Origin: an uncultured Luminiphilus sp.
Lineage (GTDB): Bacteria; Pseudomonadota; Gammaproteobacteria; Pseudomonadales; Halieaceae
Reading direction: 5' to 3'
Assembly: GCA_938084055.1 (NCBI GenBank)
Contig: CALKDK010000008.1
Coordinates: 1-56,613 of the forward strand
Length of the DNA stretch: 56,613 bases
The notes beneath the pieces were generated by a model, which saw only the letters and a program-made list of their open reading frames with translations, was not told the DNA's origin and did not search any database. Shown piece after piece: positions 45,251 to 53,338 of the stretch. The position numbers and the translations under genes were made by a program. Numbering within the stretch: position 1 is the first letter of the stretch; the number at the start of each line of letters is the position of its first letter.

Positions 45251-45296
45251 TTTACCTGTCAACCGACATGTTATAGCCTGTCGGTTGACATGTAAA
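45251..45296. promoter_or_regulatory. 46-bp inverted-repeat operator in the divergent promoter
   Basis: Two 18-bp arms (45251-45268 and 45279-45296) pair with one mismatch around a 10-bp spacer. The inner 12 bp are perfect: TGTCAACCGACA and TGTCGGTTGACA. Each arm contains its own short TGTC-N4-GACA palindrome. On the minus strand TATAAC (45275-45270) in the spacer and TTTACA (45296-45291) in the right arm could be the -10 and -35 of the oxidoreductase gene, 15 bp apart. The size suits a TetR-type dimer pair. It lies 12 bp from one start codon and 47 bp from the other. Confidence 0.75.
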
Positions 45297-45343
45297 TGTT
45301 CGAGCCCAGCGGGCCCCTTTGTGAGCAGAGGAACAAACTGTAA

Positions 45344-46120
45344 ATGACGCGTCAACCATCCGAGTCAGGCGTTTTTGGCGACCAGGTGAATCGATTTGGC
45401 TTGTGGTGCGCTGTTCTCTGCATGGTGACCGGCATCATGGCGGCATTTATGCCCCTTGATGTGCCAGACGGCTATACCGCCGCATACGGAGAGCGTCTGC
45501 AATGGCTGACTGACAGCAGAGACGCATTCGTTGCTGCTTGGGCCAATCAGATCGTGGCGATGGTAAGTCTGTCAGGGTTATTTCTGGCTCTGTGCTGGCG
45601 TGGCCGTTCGAACAGTCCATTGAGCGCACTGCTGGCAAGCGGCGCGGTTGGGATGGCCACCATGGCATTCGTGATTCCGAAATTCATTGCCATATGGACC
45701 ATCCCACTGCTTGCCAATGCGGCAGCAACGGGCGGGGTGGGCGCCGAAATGGCAGCCGTGCTGCTGCCTCTTTTGAACGTGTCAATCCCGTTCTCGCTGT
45801 ATACGTCTTTCGATTACCTTGGGTTTTGGCTTTACGCACTTTTTGCTGTCCTGATGATGAAGCCGCTGTACGGCAGCGATTGGTCATCCAAGCTCATTTC
45901 CATCTTGGTGGGTCTATTTGGAATAGGATTCCACGCAGCGTTTGGATGTCTTCTTCTCGGCGTCATTCAGGCTCCCGACATCGAGATCAGCTTTGGCCTC
46001 TCTTTCATTCCATTGCTGCTACTGCTACCGATTTTGGCGGTCACATTTTGGCGCGACCTTAAGCGAGCGCCCAATGATTCGGCTTCTGACGCCGAGCCTG
46101 AGGGGGCTGAAGCCCATTGA
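45344..46120 (+). CDS. Hypothetical multi-pass membrane protein
   Basis: A 258-residue inner-membrane protein with about six hydrophobic segments (near residues 18-38, 66-84, 93-115, 135-150, 158-170, 185-208 and 216-236; some may merge) and a polar, acidic C-terminus. I do not recognise a named family. It is the first gene to the right of the operator and lies 41 bp before the TonB receptor gene, so it is probably co-transcribed with it. A role as the inner-membrane partner of the uptake or oxidation system is an inference from position. Confidence 0.75.
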   Translation: MTRQPSESGVFGDQVNRFGLWCAVLCMVTGIMAAFMPLDVPDGYTAAYGERLQWLTDSRDAFVAAWANQIVAMVSLSGLFLALCWRGRSNSPLSALLASGAVGMATMAFVIPKFIAIWTIPLLANAAATGGVGAEMAAVLLPLLNVSIPFSLYTSFDYLGFWLYALFAVLMMKPLYGSDWSSKLISILVGLFGIGFHAAFGCLLLGVIQAPDIEISFGLSFIPLLLLLPILAVTFWRDLKRAPNDSASDAEPEGAEAH

Positions 46121-46161
46121 TTAGAAAAAAAAGACAATCCCACGTCAAAGGAGTTAACACA

Positions 46162-48306
46162 GTGAAAACCATAAACCGGACAAATGTTGCTGTTGCGATC
46201 CCTGCATTGGCCTTCAGTATCCCAGCCTTTTCTCAACTGGAAGAGGTTTTGGTGAGCGCACAAAAACGGGAGCAAAGCTTGCAGGATGTCCCCATCGCCA
46301 TCAGTGCTATGAGTGAGCAGCTGCTTGAGCAGACAGGGGTCAATACCATTACCGAGATCATTCCAATGGTGCCCGGACTCAGCGGTGCAGATTATGGATT
46401 GGCAACCAACAGCTGGGCGATCCGCGGTATTGGCAGTAACGACTGGACAATTGGTTCGGAGCCGTCTGTAGGGGTGTTTGTGGATGATGGTTATGTCGGT
46501 CGTAATATTTTCGCCACAGCCACCTTTTTTGATATTAATCGAATCGAGGTCGTAAAGGGCCCGCAGGGAACGCTATTTGGACGCAATGCGGCGGCGGGTG
46601 CTATTAGCCTGATCACCAACAAGCCCGGTGATGAGAATGAGTGGCGGTTTGGTGTTGCGGTGGGGGATGAGGGGCAGCAGCGGTATGAGGTGGTGGGCAA
46701 CTGGGCGGTGAGCGATACGTTTGCCTTGCGTTTGGCTTATCAGCACCAGGAATGGGATGGGATGTGGACGGAGATTCTCAGCGGCGAGGATATGTACACC
46801 GAGAGCGATGTGATCCGTGTCTCGGCGCGCTGGGATATCACCGAAGACCTTGAGGCGCTGATCAAGTTCAACTACGGCAAGGCCAAGACCAACTACACCA
46901 GCGCGGTGAACATTCCCACCAATCTGGCCCAGCCCGGGGTTGAGTACCCTGACCGATTCGCCATAAACCAACCCAACTATGAGCAAAATGAGGACGATGG
47001 GTTTGGGTTGCGTCTTACGTGGGCACTTAATGACGCACTAACTTTAGTTTCGATCACTGACATTCGAAGCGGGGAGAACGACTACTTTGAAGATGTGGAT
47101 GGTTCTGCTGACAACGTGGCGATTGATGAGGCGTTATTCGGAGTGCCGGGTGGTGCAATTGGTGGCTTGGATATTCCGGTGGGGCTCGGTGGGGATGGCG
47201 ACACTGTGTACCAGGAATTCCGGTTAAGCGGACGCTCTGATTCACTGGACTGGTTCGCGGGCGTGAGCTACTACAGCGAGGAGTTGGTCAACTCGCGATG
47301 GGAAGTCGATTACGTGGCGACGGCATGGGGTGTTCCGATTGGCGGTAATCGAATTGCCAGTGAGGCCGACAATACTTCTTATGGTATTTATGGTGACGTT
47401 ACCTGGCAGGCCACCGAACGACTCGCGCTGACGGCGGGCCTGCGCTGGAGCGCCGATGAGAAGGACTGGTGCACCAACACGCTGCAGGATGACTTTTACG
47501 ACATGGGAGGACCCACCGCAGGTCCCGTTTGTGACGAAGAAGATTGGGATGAGCTCACGTCCCGCTTGATTGCCCAGTACAACATTGCCGAAGACACCAT
47601 GCTCTTCGCCAGTGTTTCCCAGGGGTACAAAGGGGGTGGTTTCAATACGTCTGTGGCGGATCTCGACGGTGATGGCATTGCCGATACCGTGGTTCCCTTT
47701 GATCCCGAGACGAGTATCGCTTACGAACTGGGCCTGAAATCGACGCTGCTGGATGGCCGCATGCAGTTCAATGGCTCCTTGTACTTCACTGATTACGAGT
47801 CGCTACAGGTGCAAATATTTGGTTTTGATACGGGCCTGCAGATTCGGGATGCGGGAGACGCTGAAACCCAGGGTTTGGAAGCGGAACTGATGTTTGCGGC
47901 AACAGATAATCTGACTTTGATGGCCAATTACGCGTACAACGACACCGAAATTGTGTCTGGGCCACTAGGCGGGCAAACATTGGCCTACGCCCCGGAGGAC
48001 ACCTTTTCAATTGGTGCAAACATCGATCATCGCTTCCTCGGCGGCAGCCTCAATTGGTTTGCGATGTACAACTACACGGGCGAATTCTTCCACGATATTG
48101 ATAACCTGAATGAGGAGCCCTCTTACGGCATTGTCAACGGAAAGGTGACCTACACTCCCGGCAGTGAACGATGGGATCTGGCTTTCGCGGTTGATAATTT
48201 AACCGACGAAGAGTATGCAACGCTTCGGGCAGACTTTGGCTGGGGGCCTCAGCTCCACTGGGGTTACAAGCGTCTGATGCGCGCCGAGTTCAACCTGTAC
48301 TTCTGA
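46162..48306 (+). CDS. TonB-dependent outer-membrane receptor
   Basis: A 714-residue receptor that imports a substrate across the outer membrane using TonB energy. The signal peptide ends at about AFSQ. Then comes EEVLVSAQKREQSLQDVPIA (in pieces: a TonB-box and plug start), the plug with WAIRGIGSND and EVVKGPQGTLFGRNAAAGAI, and a 22-strand-type barrel finishing in the typical aromatic C-terminus FNLYF. The start is GTG at 46162, with AAGGAG nine bases upstream. It is not visibly a siderophore type; its place inside an amine-oxidation cluster suggests an organic substrate. Confidence 0.93.
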   Translation: MKTINRTNVAVAIPALAFSIPAFSQLEEVLVSAQKREQSLQDVPIAISAMSEQLLEQTGVNTITEIIPMVPGLSGADYGLATNSWAIRGIGSNDWTIGSEPSVGVFVDDGYVGRNIFATATFFDINRIEVVKGPQGTLFGRNAAAGAISLITNKPGDENEWRFGVAVGDEGQQRYEVVGNWAVSDTFALRLAYQHQEWDGMWTEILSGEDMYTESDVIRVSARWDITEDLEALIKFNYGKAKTNYTSAVNIPTNLAQPGVEYPDRFAINQPNYEQNEDDGFGLRLTWALNDALTLVSITDIRSGENDYFEDVDGSADNVAIDEALFGVPGGAIGGLDIPVGLGGDGDTVYQEFRLSGRSDSLDWFAGVSYYSEELVNSRWEVDYVATAWGVPIGGNRIASEADNTSYGIYGDVTWQATERLALTAGLRWSADEKDWCTNTLQDDFYDMGGPTAGPVCDEEDWDELTSRLIAQYNIAEDTMLFASVSQGYKGGGFNTSVADLDGDGIADTVVPFDPETSIAYELGLKSTLLDGRMQFNGSLYFTDYESLQVQIFGFDTGLQIRDAGDAETQGLEAELMFAATDNLTLMANYAYNDTEIVSGPLGGQTLAYAPEDTFSIGANIDHRFLGGSLNWFAMYNYTGEFFHDIDNLNEEPSYGIVNGKVTYTPGSERWDLAFAVDNLTDEEYATLRADFGWGPQLHWGYKRLMRAEFNLYF

Positions 48307-48346
48307 TTGGATCGAGTGAGCGGACTGCGGTCAGGGAGCTTAGTTA

Positions 48347-49219
48347 ATGACAAAAAAATGGTGCCGAGTCGTTTTCCTGGCCCTATTGGGTCTCATGTCC
48401 ACGTCCGCTAGAGCAGAGGTTGCTGTGCTGCCTCTGAATTCAGCTGACCTCCGAGAGACAGCGCTCGAGAGCATCCCTCCCTGGCCAGAGGAGATGGTGC
48501 TGTCAGGCACGAACGAGCATTGGCAGAAGGTGCTGCACGAGGGTGAATTTGTGGTCGCCCTGTATGAGGCGATGCCAGCCGTCATTGATATCGCTGAGCC
48601 TTACCCATACGACGAGTATGTACGTGTGCTTGAGGGGAGTGTAGTACTGACCTCCAGCGGGGGTGAGCGCCAAAGCTATGCGGCAGGTGACGCTTTTCTT
48701 GTGCCCGTAGGCTGGACGGGCACTTGGGAAATGCCCACTCGTTTTCGAGAACTGATTATTGTTGATAGGAAGGGCTGGGAAGCTGTCGAGAGCATGATTG
48801 CAACATTGTTTGGGGCAGACACCGAGTCGAGCAGGGGCCAAACCAGCGTGCTCCCTTTATTGACAAGCTCCTTGAAGCAAGCGCCGCTTGAAGATCTTCC
48901 ACCTTGGCCAGAGGGGGTGGTGCTGTCAGGAGCCAACAAGCATGGCCAAAAAGTGCTGCATTCGGGCAATGTGGTGGCAACACTTTACGGCGCTGAGGCG
49001 GCACGACTCTCTGTCGGCGAGCCGTTTCCCTACGATGAATACGTGCTGGTCTTGTCGGGAGAAGTCACTCTTACTCCAAATTCAGGCGAATCACAGACGT
49101 TTGGCGCGGGTGACAGCTTTCTGGTGCCAAAAGGCTGGACCGGCATTTGGGACATGCCCGGTCGATACCTTGAAAAGATCGTGGTTGAGACAGCAGCCTG
49201 GAATGCAGCAGAGGGTTGA
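48347..49219 (+). CDS. Exported tandem-cupin protein
   Basis: A 290-residue protein with a signal peptide (FLALLGLMSTSARA, cut near residue 23). Two similar cupin domains follow, at about 24-150 and 165-288. Each has PPWPE, a YPYDEYV or FPYDEYV segment, LTSSGGE/LTPNSGE, AGDAFLVPVGW or AGDSFLVPKGW, and a WEMP/WDMP ending. The usual metal-binding HxH...E of cupins is not evident, as Tyr-Asp-Glu replaces it, so metal binding is uncertain. A third domain of the same kind lies at the window's right edge. It is followed without a gap by the second FAD oxidoreductase and is probably in the same operon. Confidence 0.82.
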   Translation: MTKKWCRVVFLALLGLMSTSARAEVAVLPLNSADLRETALESIPPWPEEMVLSGTNEHWQKVLHEGEFVVALYEAMPAVIDIAEPYPYDEYVRVLEGSVVLTSSGGERQSYAAGDAFLVPVGWTGTWEMPTRFRELIIVDRKGWEAVESMIATLFGADTESSRGQTSVLPLLTSSLKQAPLEDLPPWPEGVVLSGANKHGQKVLHSGNVVATLYGAEAARLSVGEPFPYDEYVLVLSGEVTLTPNSGESQTFGAGDSFLVPKGWTGIWDMPGRYLEKIVVETAAWNAAEG

Positions 49220-49230
49220 GGGGATTCAAG

Positions 49231-51120
49231 TTGGGTAAAAAGGATCATTTGCAGATTACGCGCCGGGATTTTTTGGATGGTATGGCCCTCGCGGGTGGTG
49301 GGTTGGCGCTATCACCTTTGCGAGCATTGGCTGGGTCTCAAGACGGTGCTCACGCTTCACAGGTCTACCCGCCGTCCCTGATGGGCTTGCGGGGTAATCA
49401 CCCCGGTTCTTTTGAGGTCGCCCATGCTTTAGCCCGAGAGGGTCAACGCCCCGACGAGTTTGAGTTGCTCGATGAGGCATATGACCTTGTAGTCGTAGGT
49501 GCTGGAATCAGCGGCTTGACCGCTGCTTACCTGTTCCGAAAACAGCACGGCCCTGACGCCAAAATTCTGATCCTCGACAACCACGACGACTTCGGCGGTC
49601 ACGCCAAGCGCAATGAATTTTCCGCACAGGGGCACATGCTGCTGGGTGCGGGAGGCAGCCTGAATCTGGAGCAGGCTGCCATGGGCGAGGCCGAGCTCTC
49701 CTTACTAAAGGAGATCGGCGTGAACTTCACCGAGCTTAGAGAGTCGGTTGAGCCCGGATATCTGATTCACGACCCCATGTCTCGACACGGGATCTATCTC
49801 AACCGCGCCATTTACGGCGAAGATCGCTCGGTTCTCGCAGATTGGAATTTGTTGTGGGCGGGCATTGGGGATTTTGATACCGCTATTCGTTCACTAAACC
49901 TCTCGAAGGCCGATGAGCAAGGGCTCATTGCACTGGTAAGTGGCGAGAACGATTTTTTGGAGGATATTCCGCCAGACGATCGTGAGCGTTTCGCTCGGGA
50001 AACATCATACGCAACTTTTTTACGGGGGCGCGTCGGTCTATCAGATCAGGGGATCAAGATTACCGAACCCTGGGTGAAAGCACTTCACTGTGCGGGTGCA
50101 GAGGCGGTCTCGGTTCAGGAAGTTTTTCGGGCCGGCGCGCCTGGCTTGAACACCCTTATGCCCATGACTGAAGCCGAGGGCGACGAAGAACCGGTTGATC
50201 CCGACGCTTACCGTTACCCAATTTTTCCCGACGGCAACGCTTCAGTCGCTCGTCTTCTCGTGCGCCAACTAATTCCCGAGGTCGTGGGGGGTGACTTGGG
50301 TCAAAACGTGGTTACGAGCCAATTTGATTATTCGCAACTGGACCGAGAGACCTCGCGCATTAGATTGCGGCTCAACAGCACCGCGGTGAACGCCAGAAAT
50401 CTTGACAATGAGCAGGTAGAAATTGCTTACGTGGCCAAGGGTGAGGCAAAAGCAGTCCGCGCCAAGCACTGCATCCTGGCGGGCTACGGCGGGATCGTGC
50501 CGCATCTGTGTCCAGAACTGCCTGAGGCTCAGAAGCAGCATTTGGCCTATGGCGTGAAAGCGCCCTTTATTTGCACGAATGTCTTGCTACGCAATGCAGA
50601 AGCAGTGAGAAAGGCAGGTGTCAGCGGTTATCAGTGCCCTGGCAGCTTCTACAGTCTCTTTGCTTCCGCACCTCCCGTAAATGTGGGTGATTTTCGCGTG
50701 CCTTCAGGAGCCAGTGATCCAATGGTGGTGTGGATGCTGCACGTGCCCACCCCGAAAGTTACCAATGGAATGTCAGCACGGGATGCCTATCGTTTGGGTC
50801 GACACAACTTGCTATCGATGACCTTCGAAGAGATTGAAGCCGAAACCTTAAATCAACTGGCCGGCATGTTTGGGTCAGCGGGATTTGATGCCAGCCGGGA
50901 TGTGGAGGCGATTACGGTCAATCGCTGGGCACACGGTTATGCCTACGAATATATGGACCTGCATGATCCCGACTGGCCGGAGGGGGAGGCCCCCCACGAA
51001 CTGGGGCGGAAGCCGATTGGGCGAATAGCGATCGCCAATTCTGACGCAGAGGCCTACGCCTATGTGCAGGCTGCGATGAAAGCGGCTCGGCGCGCAGTCG
51101 GTGAGGTCCTCGCGCAATAG
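49231..51120 (+). CDS. Tat-exported FAD oxidoreductase, second spermidine dehydrogenase-like paralogue
   Basis: A 629-residue flavoprotein paralogous to the one at 43316-45238. Twin-arginine signal ITRRDFLDG at 9-17, signal end near LRALAG, then VYPPSLMGLRGNHPGSFEVA (in pieces) and the FAD site VVVGAGISG at 87-95. Shared blocks include ILDNHDDFGGHAKRNEF, FPDGNASVARLLV and SRIRLRLNSTAVNA. Unlike its paralogue it has no lipobox Cys, so it should be soluble in the periplasm. The TTG at 49231 has GAGGGG upstream; a TTG at 49216 overlapping the cupin stop is the alternative. Follows the tandem cupin and precedes an aldehyde dehydrogenase. Confidence 0.82.
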   Translation: MGKKDHLQITRRDFLDGMALAGGGLALSPLRALAGSQDGAHASQVYPPSLMGLRGNHPGSFEVAHALAREGQRPDEFELLDEAYDLVVVGAGISGLTAAYLFRKQHGPDAKILILDNHDDFGGHAKRNEFSAQGHMLLGAGGSLNLEQAAMGEAELSLLKEIGVNFTELRESVEPGYLIHDPMSRHGIYLNRAIYGEDRSVLADWNLLWAGIGDFDTAIRSLNLSKADEQGLIALVSGENDFLEDIPPDDRERFARETSYATFLRGRVGLSDQGIKITEPWVKALHCAGAEAVSVQEVFRAGAPGLNTLMPMTEAEGDEEPVDPDAYRYPIFPDGNASVARLLVRQLIPEVVGGDLGQNVVTSQFDYSQLDRETSRIRLRLNSTAVNARNLDNEQVEIAYVAKGEAKAVRAKHCILAGYGGIVPHLCPELPEAQKQHLAYGVKAPFICTNVLLRNAEAVRKAGVSGYQCPGSFYSLFASAPPVNVGDFRVPSGASDPMVVWMLHVPTPKVTNGMSARDAYRLGRHNLLSMTFEEIEAETLNQLAGMFGSAGFDASRDVEAITVNRWAHGYAYEYMDLHDPDWPEGEAPHELGRKPIGRIAIANSDAEAYAYVQAAMKAARRAVGEVLAQ

Positions 51121-51169
51121 GTTTTTCTAGATTGATGAATGGCTTCATTCCAATGAGGTGGAGAGAAAA

Positions 51170-52600
51170 ATGAAAATACAGACCGATTTTGTGATGAGCA
51201 TCAACGGCGAAGCGGTGACTACCGAGGCTACGCAACCCGTTTTCAATCCCGCGACGCGATCGGTATTTACCCAGGTGCCCGATGCCTCAAGGGAGCACCT
51301 GGATCAGGCTGTTGACGCTGCCCAGGGCGCACTGAAAGTTTGGTCAGCGACGCCTGCTGAAGATAGGCAAAAAGCGCTGGAGACCTATGCAGACCTGATC
51401 GAATCACATGCCGAGGAATTGTTGTCTTTGCTCACCGCGGAGCAGGGCAAGCCCAGAGCCGGGTCTGAGTGGGAAGTGTTCGGGTCGGTAGCGTGGCTTA
51501 GGGCAGTGGCCTCCCTGCGACTGCCGGAAGAGGTGGTAGATGAGACGGAGGATCGTCGTGTCGTAACGCGCTTTACTCCAGTAGGAGTGGTGGGCGCTAT
51601 CGTGCCATGGAACTTTCCAATTCTTCTTGCCATCTGGAAAATTGCGCCTGCAGTGATGTCTGGCTGCACGACTATTCTCAAGCCGTCCCCTTACACGCCG
51701 CTGTGTGATCTGAAATTGGCAGAACTGGCGCAGCAGGCCTTTCCTCCCGGGGTGGTCAATGGCCTCAGTGGGGGCGATGACCTGGGTATCTGGATGACCA
51801 CACACCCTCGCATCAATAAGATCGCGTTTACCGGCTCAACGGAAACCGGTCGGCACGTGATGAAATCAGCATCAGAAACCATCAAGAGGGTGACGCTTGA
51901 GTTGGGCGGTAACGACCCGGCAATCGTGTTGCCGGATGTTGATGCCAAGGCTCTGGCTCCCCAGCTTTTTTGGGCGGCATTCCAGAACAATGCGCAGTTT
52001 TGCAATGCCACCAAACGCCTGTATATCCATGAAGATGTCTACGACGATGTTCGTGACGCCCTGGTTGAGTTTATAGAGCAAAATGTCAAGGTCGGTGACG
52101 GGGCGGAGGCCGATACAGACCTGGGGCCCATCCAGAATGCCATGCAGTACGGCAAGGTTCAGGATTACTTTAAGGATTGCCAAGACAACGGGCACGTCTT
52201 TGCGGTGGGCGGCGAGATCGATGAATCGGCAGCGGGGTGGTTTGTTCCGGTAACGCTGGTTGATAACCCGCCAGAGGACTCACGAATTGTGCGAGAAGAA
52301 CCCTTTGGGCCGATCTTGCCGCTACTCAAATGGTCTGACGAGTCGGACGTGATTGCCCGGGCAAACGATACAATCTATGGGCTGGGCGCGTCGGTATGGG
52401 GCACGGATCTGGAGGCAGTAGAGCGCATTGGTGGTCAACTGGAGGCGGGAACCGTGTGGCTGAATGAGGTTCACCAATATTCGCCGTTTCAGGCTTTTGG
52501 CGGGCACAAGCAATCCGGCCTTGGTTGTGAAAACTCCTTACACGGGCTGATGGAATATACCAATTGGCAAACCATCACGATGAACAGAAACACCGGCTGA
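51170..52600 (+). CDS. Aldehyde dehydrogenase, candidate aminoaldehyde oxidase of the cluster
   Basis: A 476-residue NAD(P)-dependent aldehyde dehydrogenase. VPWNFPILLAIWKIAP at 145-160 shapes the cofactor site, Glu244 is in LELGGNDP, and the catalytic Cys278 is in NNAQFCNATKR, a subfamily variant of the usual GQxC. The position right after an amine-oxidase-like gene suggests it oxidises the aldehyde made by that enzyme, for instance an aminoaldehyde. The amine enzyme is predicted periplasmic, so the aldehyde would have to enter the cell. The ATG at 51170 follows GGAGAG; an in-frame GTG at 51158 is less likely. Confidence 0.9.
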   Translation: MKIQTDFVMSINGEAVTTEATQPVFNPATRSVFTQVPDASREHLDQAVDAAQGALKVWSATPAEDRQKALETYADLIESHAEELLSLLTAEQGKPRAGSEWEVFGSVAWLRAVASLRLPEEVVDETEDRRVVTRFTPVGVVGAIVPWNFPILLAIWKIAPAVMSGCTTILKPSPYTPLCDLKLAELAQQAFPPGVVNGLSGGDDLGIWMTTHPRINKIAFTGSTETGRHVMKSASETIKRVTLELGGNDPAIVLPDVDAKALAPQLFWAAFQNNAQFCNATKRLYIHEDVYDDVRDALVEFIEQNVKVGDGAEADTDLGPIQNAMQYGKVQDYFKDCQDNGHVFAVGGEIDESAAGWFVPVTLVDNPPEDSRIVREEPFGPILPLLKWSDESDVIARANDTIYGLGASVWGTDLEAVERIGGQLEAGTVWLNEVHQYSPFQAFGGHKQSGLGCENSLHGLMEYTNWQTITMNRNTG

Positions 52601-52649
52601 TCGGATACCACCAATGCCCTGTCGAGGCGGCCGTTTGAGTGAGTGAACA

Positions 52650-53321
52650 GTGACGAGTGAAGATCACAGCCTGCTCCAAAGCCCATTGCTGAATGGTTGG
52701 CGCCTTTTCTATGTCGTTGCTGCTTTGAACTTTGCAGTCATCTGCGCGGGCTTGGCCGTAATCGGGGTTGCTAGTCCGGAGGCAACGGTGGCCATGATCC
52801 GTCTGTCGGTCCAGTTGGCCTCGCCCTGGATTTACCTTGCTTTTGTGGCAACGGCGCTTGGGCAATTGTTTCCATGCAGCTTCTCAGCTTGGCTGTTGCG
52901 CAACCGTCGTTATGCAGGGCTGTCATTTGCGGCGGGTTTTGGCTGGCAGGCCGTGTTTATCGCGGTGCTATTGGGTTTGCACGGCGATTACTACGCGACA
53001 GCTCTGCACGATACGGCTGAGTTCATCATGCGCATGCTGAGCTATTTATTGCTGTTGGCACTTACCGTGACCTCATTCTTTCCCGTTCGTCGAGCGATGG
53101 CTCCAAGGCACTGGCGGCTCCTGCATCTGGTCGGGGTCTGGTATTTCTGGGCAGCGATCTTGGTGTCCTATGCCGAGACAGTCATAGCGGGCGATACCCG
53201 AGTCATTGCGATTGTCTTCGTGTTCGCAGGCCTCCTCGTGCTGACGTTTCGCTGCGCGGCTTACTTGAGGAAACGATCGACTCTGGTGGTCGAGCAAACC
53301 GCCGAGATCACGACTCCCTAA
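52650..53321 (+). CDS. Hypothetical six-helix membrane protein, weakly ferric-reductase/MsrQ-like
   Basis: A 223-residue inner-membrane protein with about six hydrophobic helices. Two pieces recall the ferric reductase-like domain: RNRRYAGLSFAAGFGW (compare the RRxLGL start of a heme helix) and HWRLLHLVGVWYFWAA (compare WxxLHRLxY). The His in LLH is present, but the partner His expected one and a half turns further in heme-binding members is not obvious (ILVSYAE instead). It may be a membrane electron carrier for the flavoproteins or an unrelated protein. GTG start. Located between the aldehyde dehydrogenase and a ligase. Confidence 0.7.
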   Translation: MTSEDHSLLQSPLLNGWRLFYVVAALNFAVICAGLAVIGVASPEATVAMIRLSVQLASPWIYLAFVATALGQLFPCSFSAWLLRNRRYAGLSFAAGFGWQAVFIAVLLGLHGDYYATALHDTAEFIMRMLSYLLLLALTVTSFFPVRRAMAPRHWRLLHLVGVWYFWAAILVSYAETVIAGDTRVIAIVFVFAGLLVLTFRCAAYLRKRSTLVVEQTAEITTP

Positions 53322-53338
53322 TTCGAGGCACTTCACCC

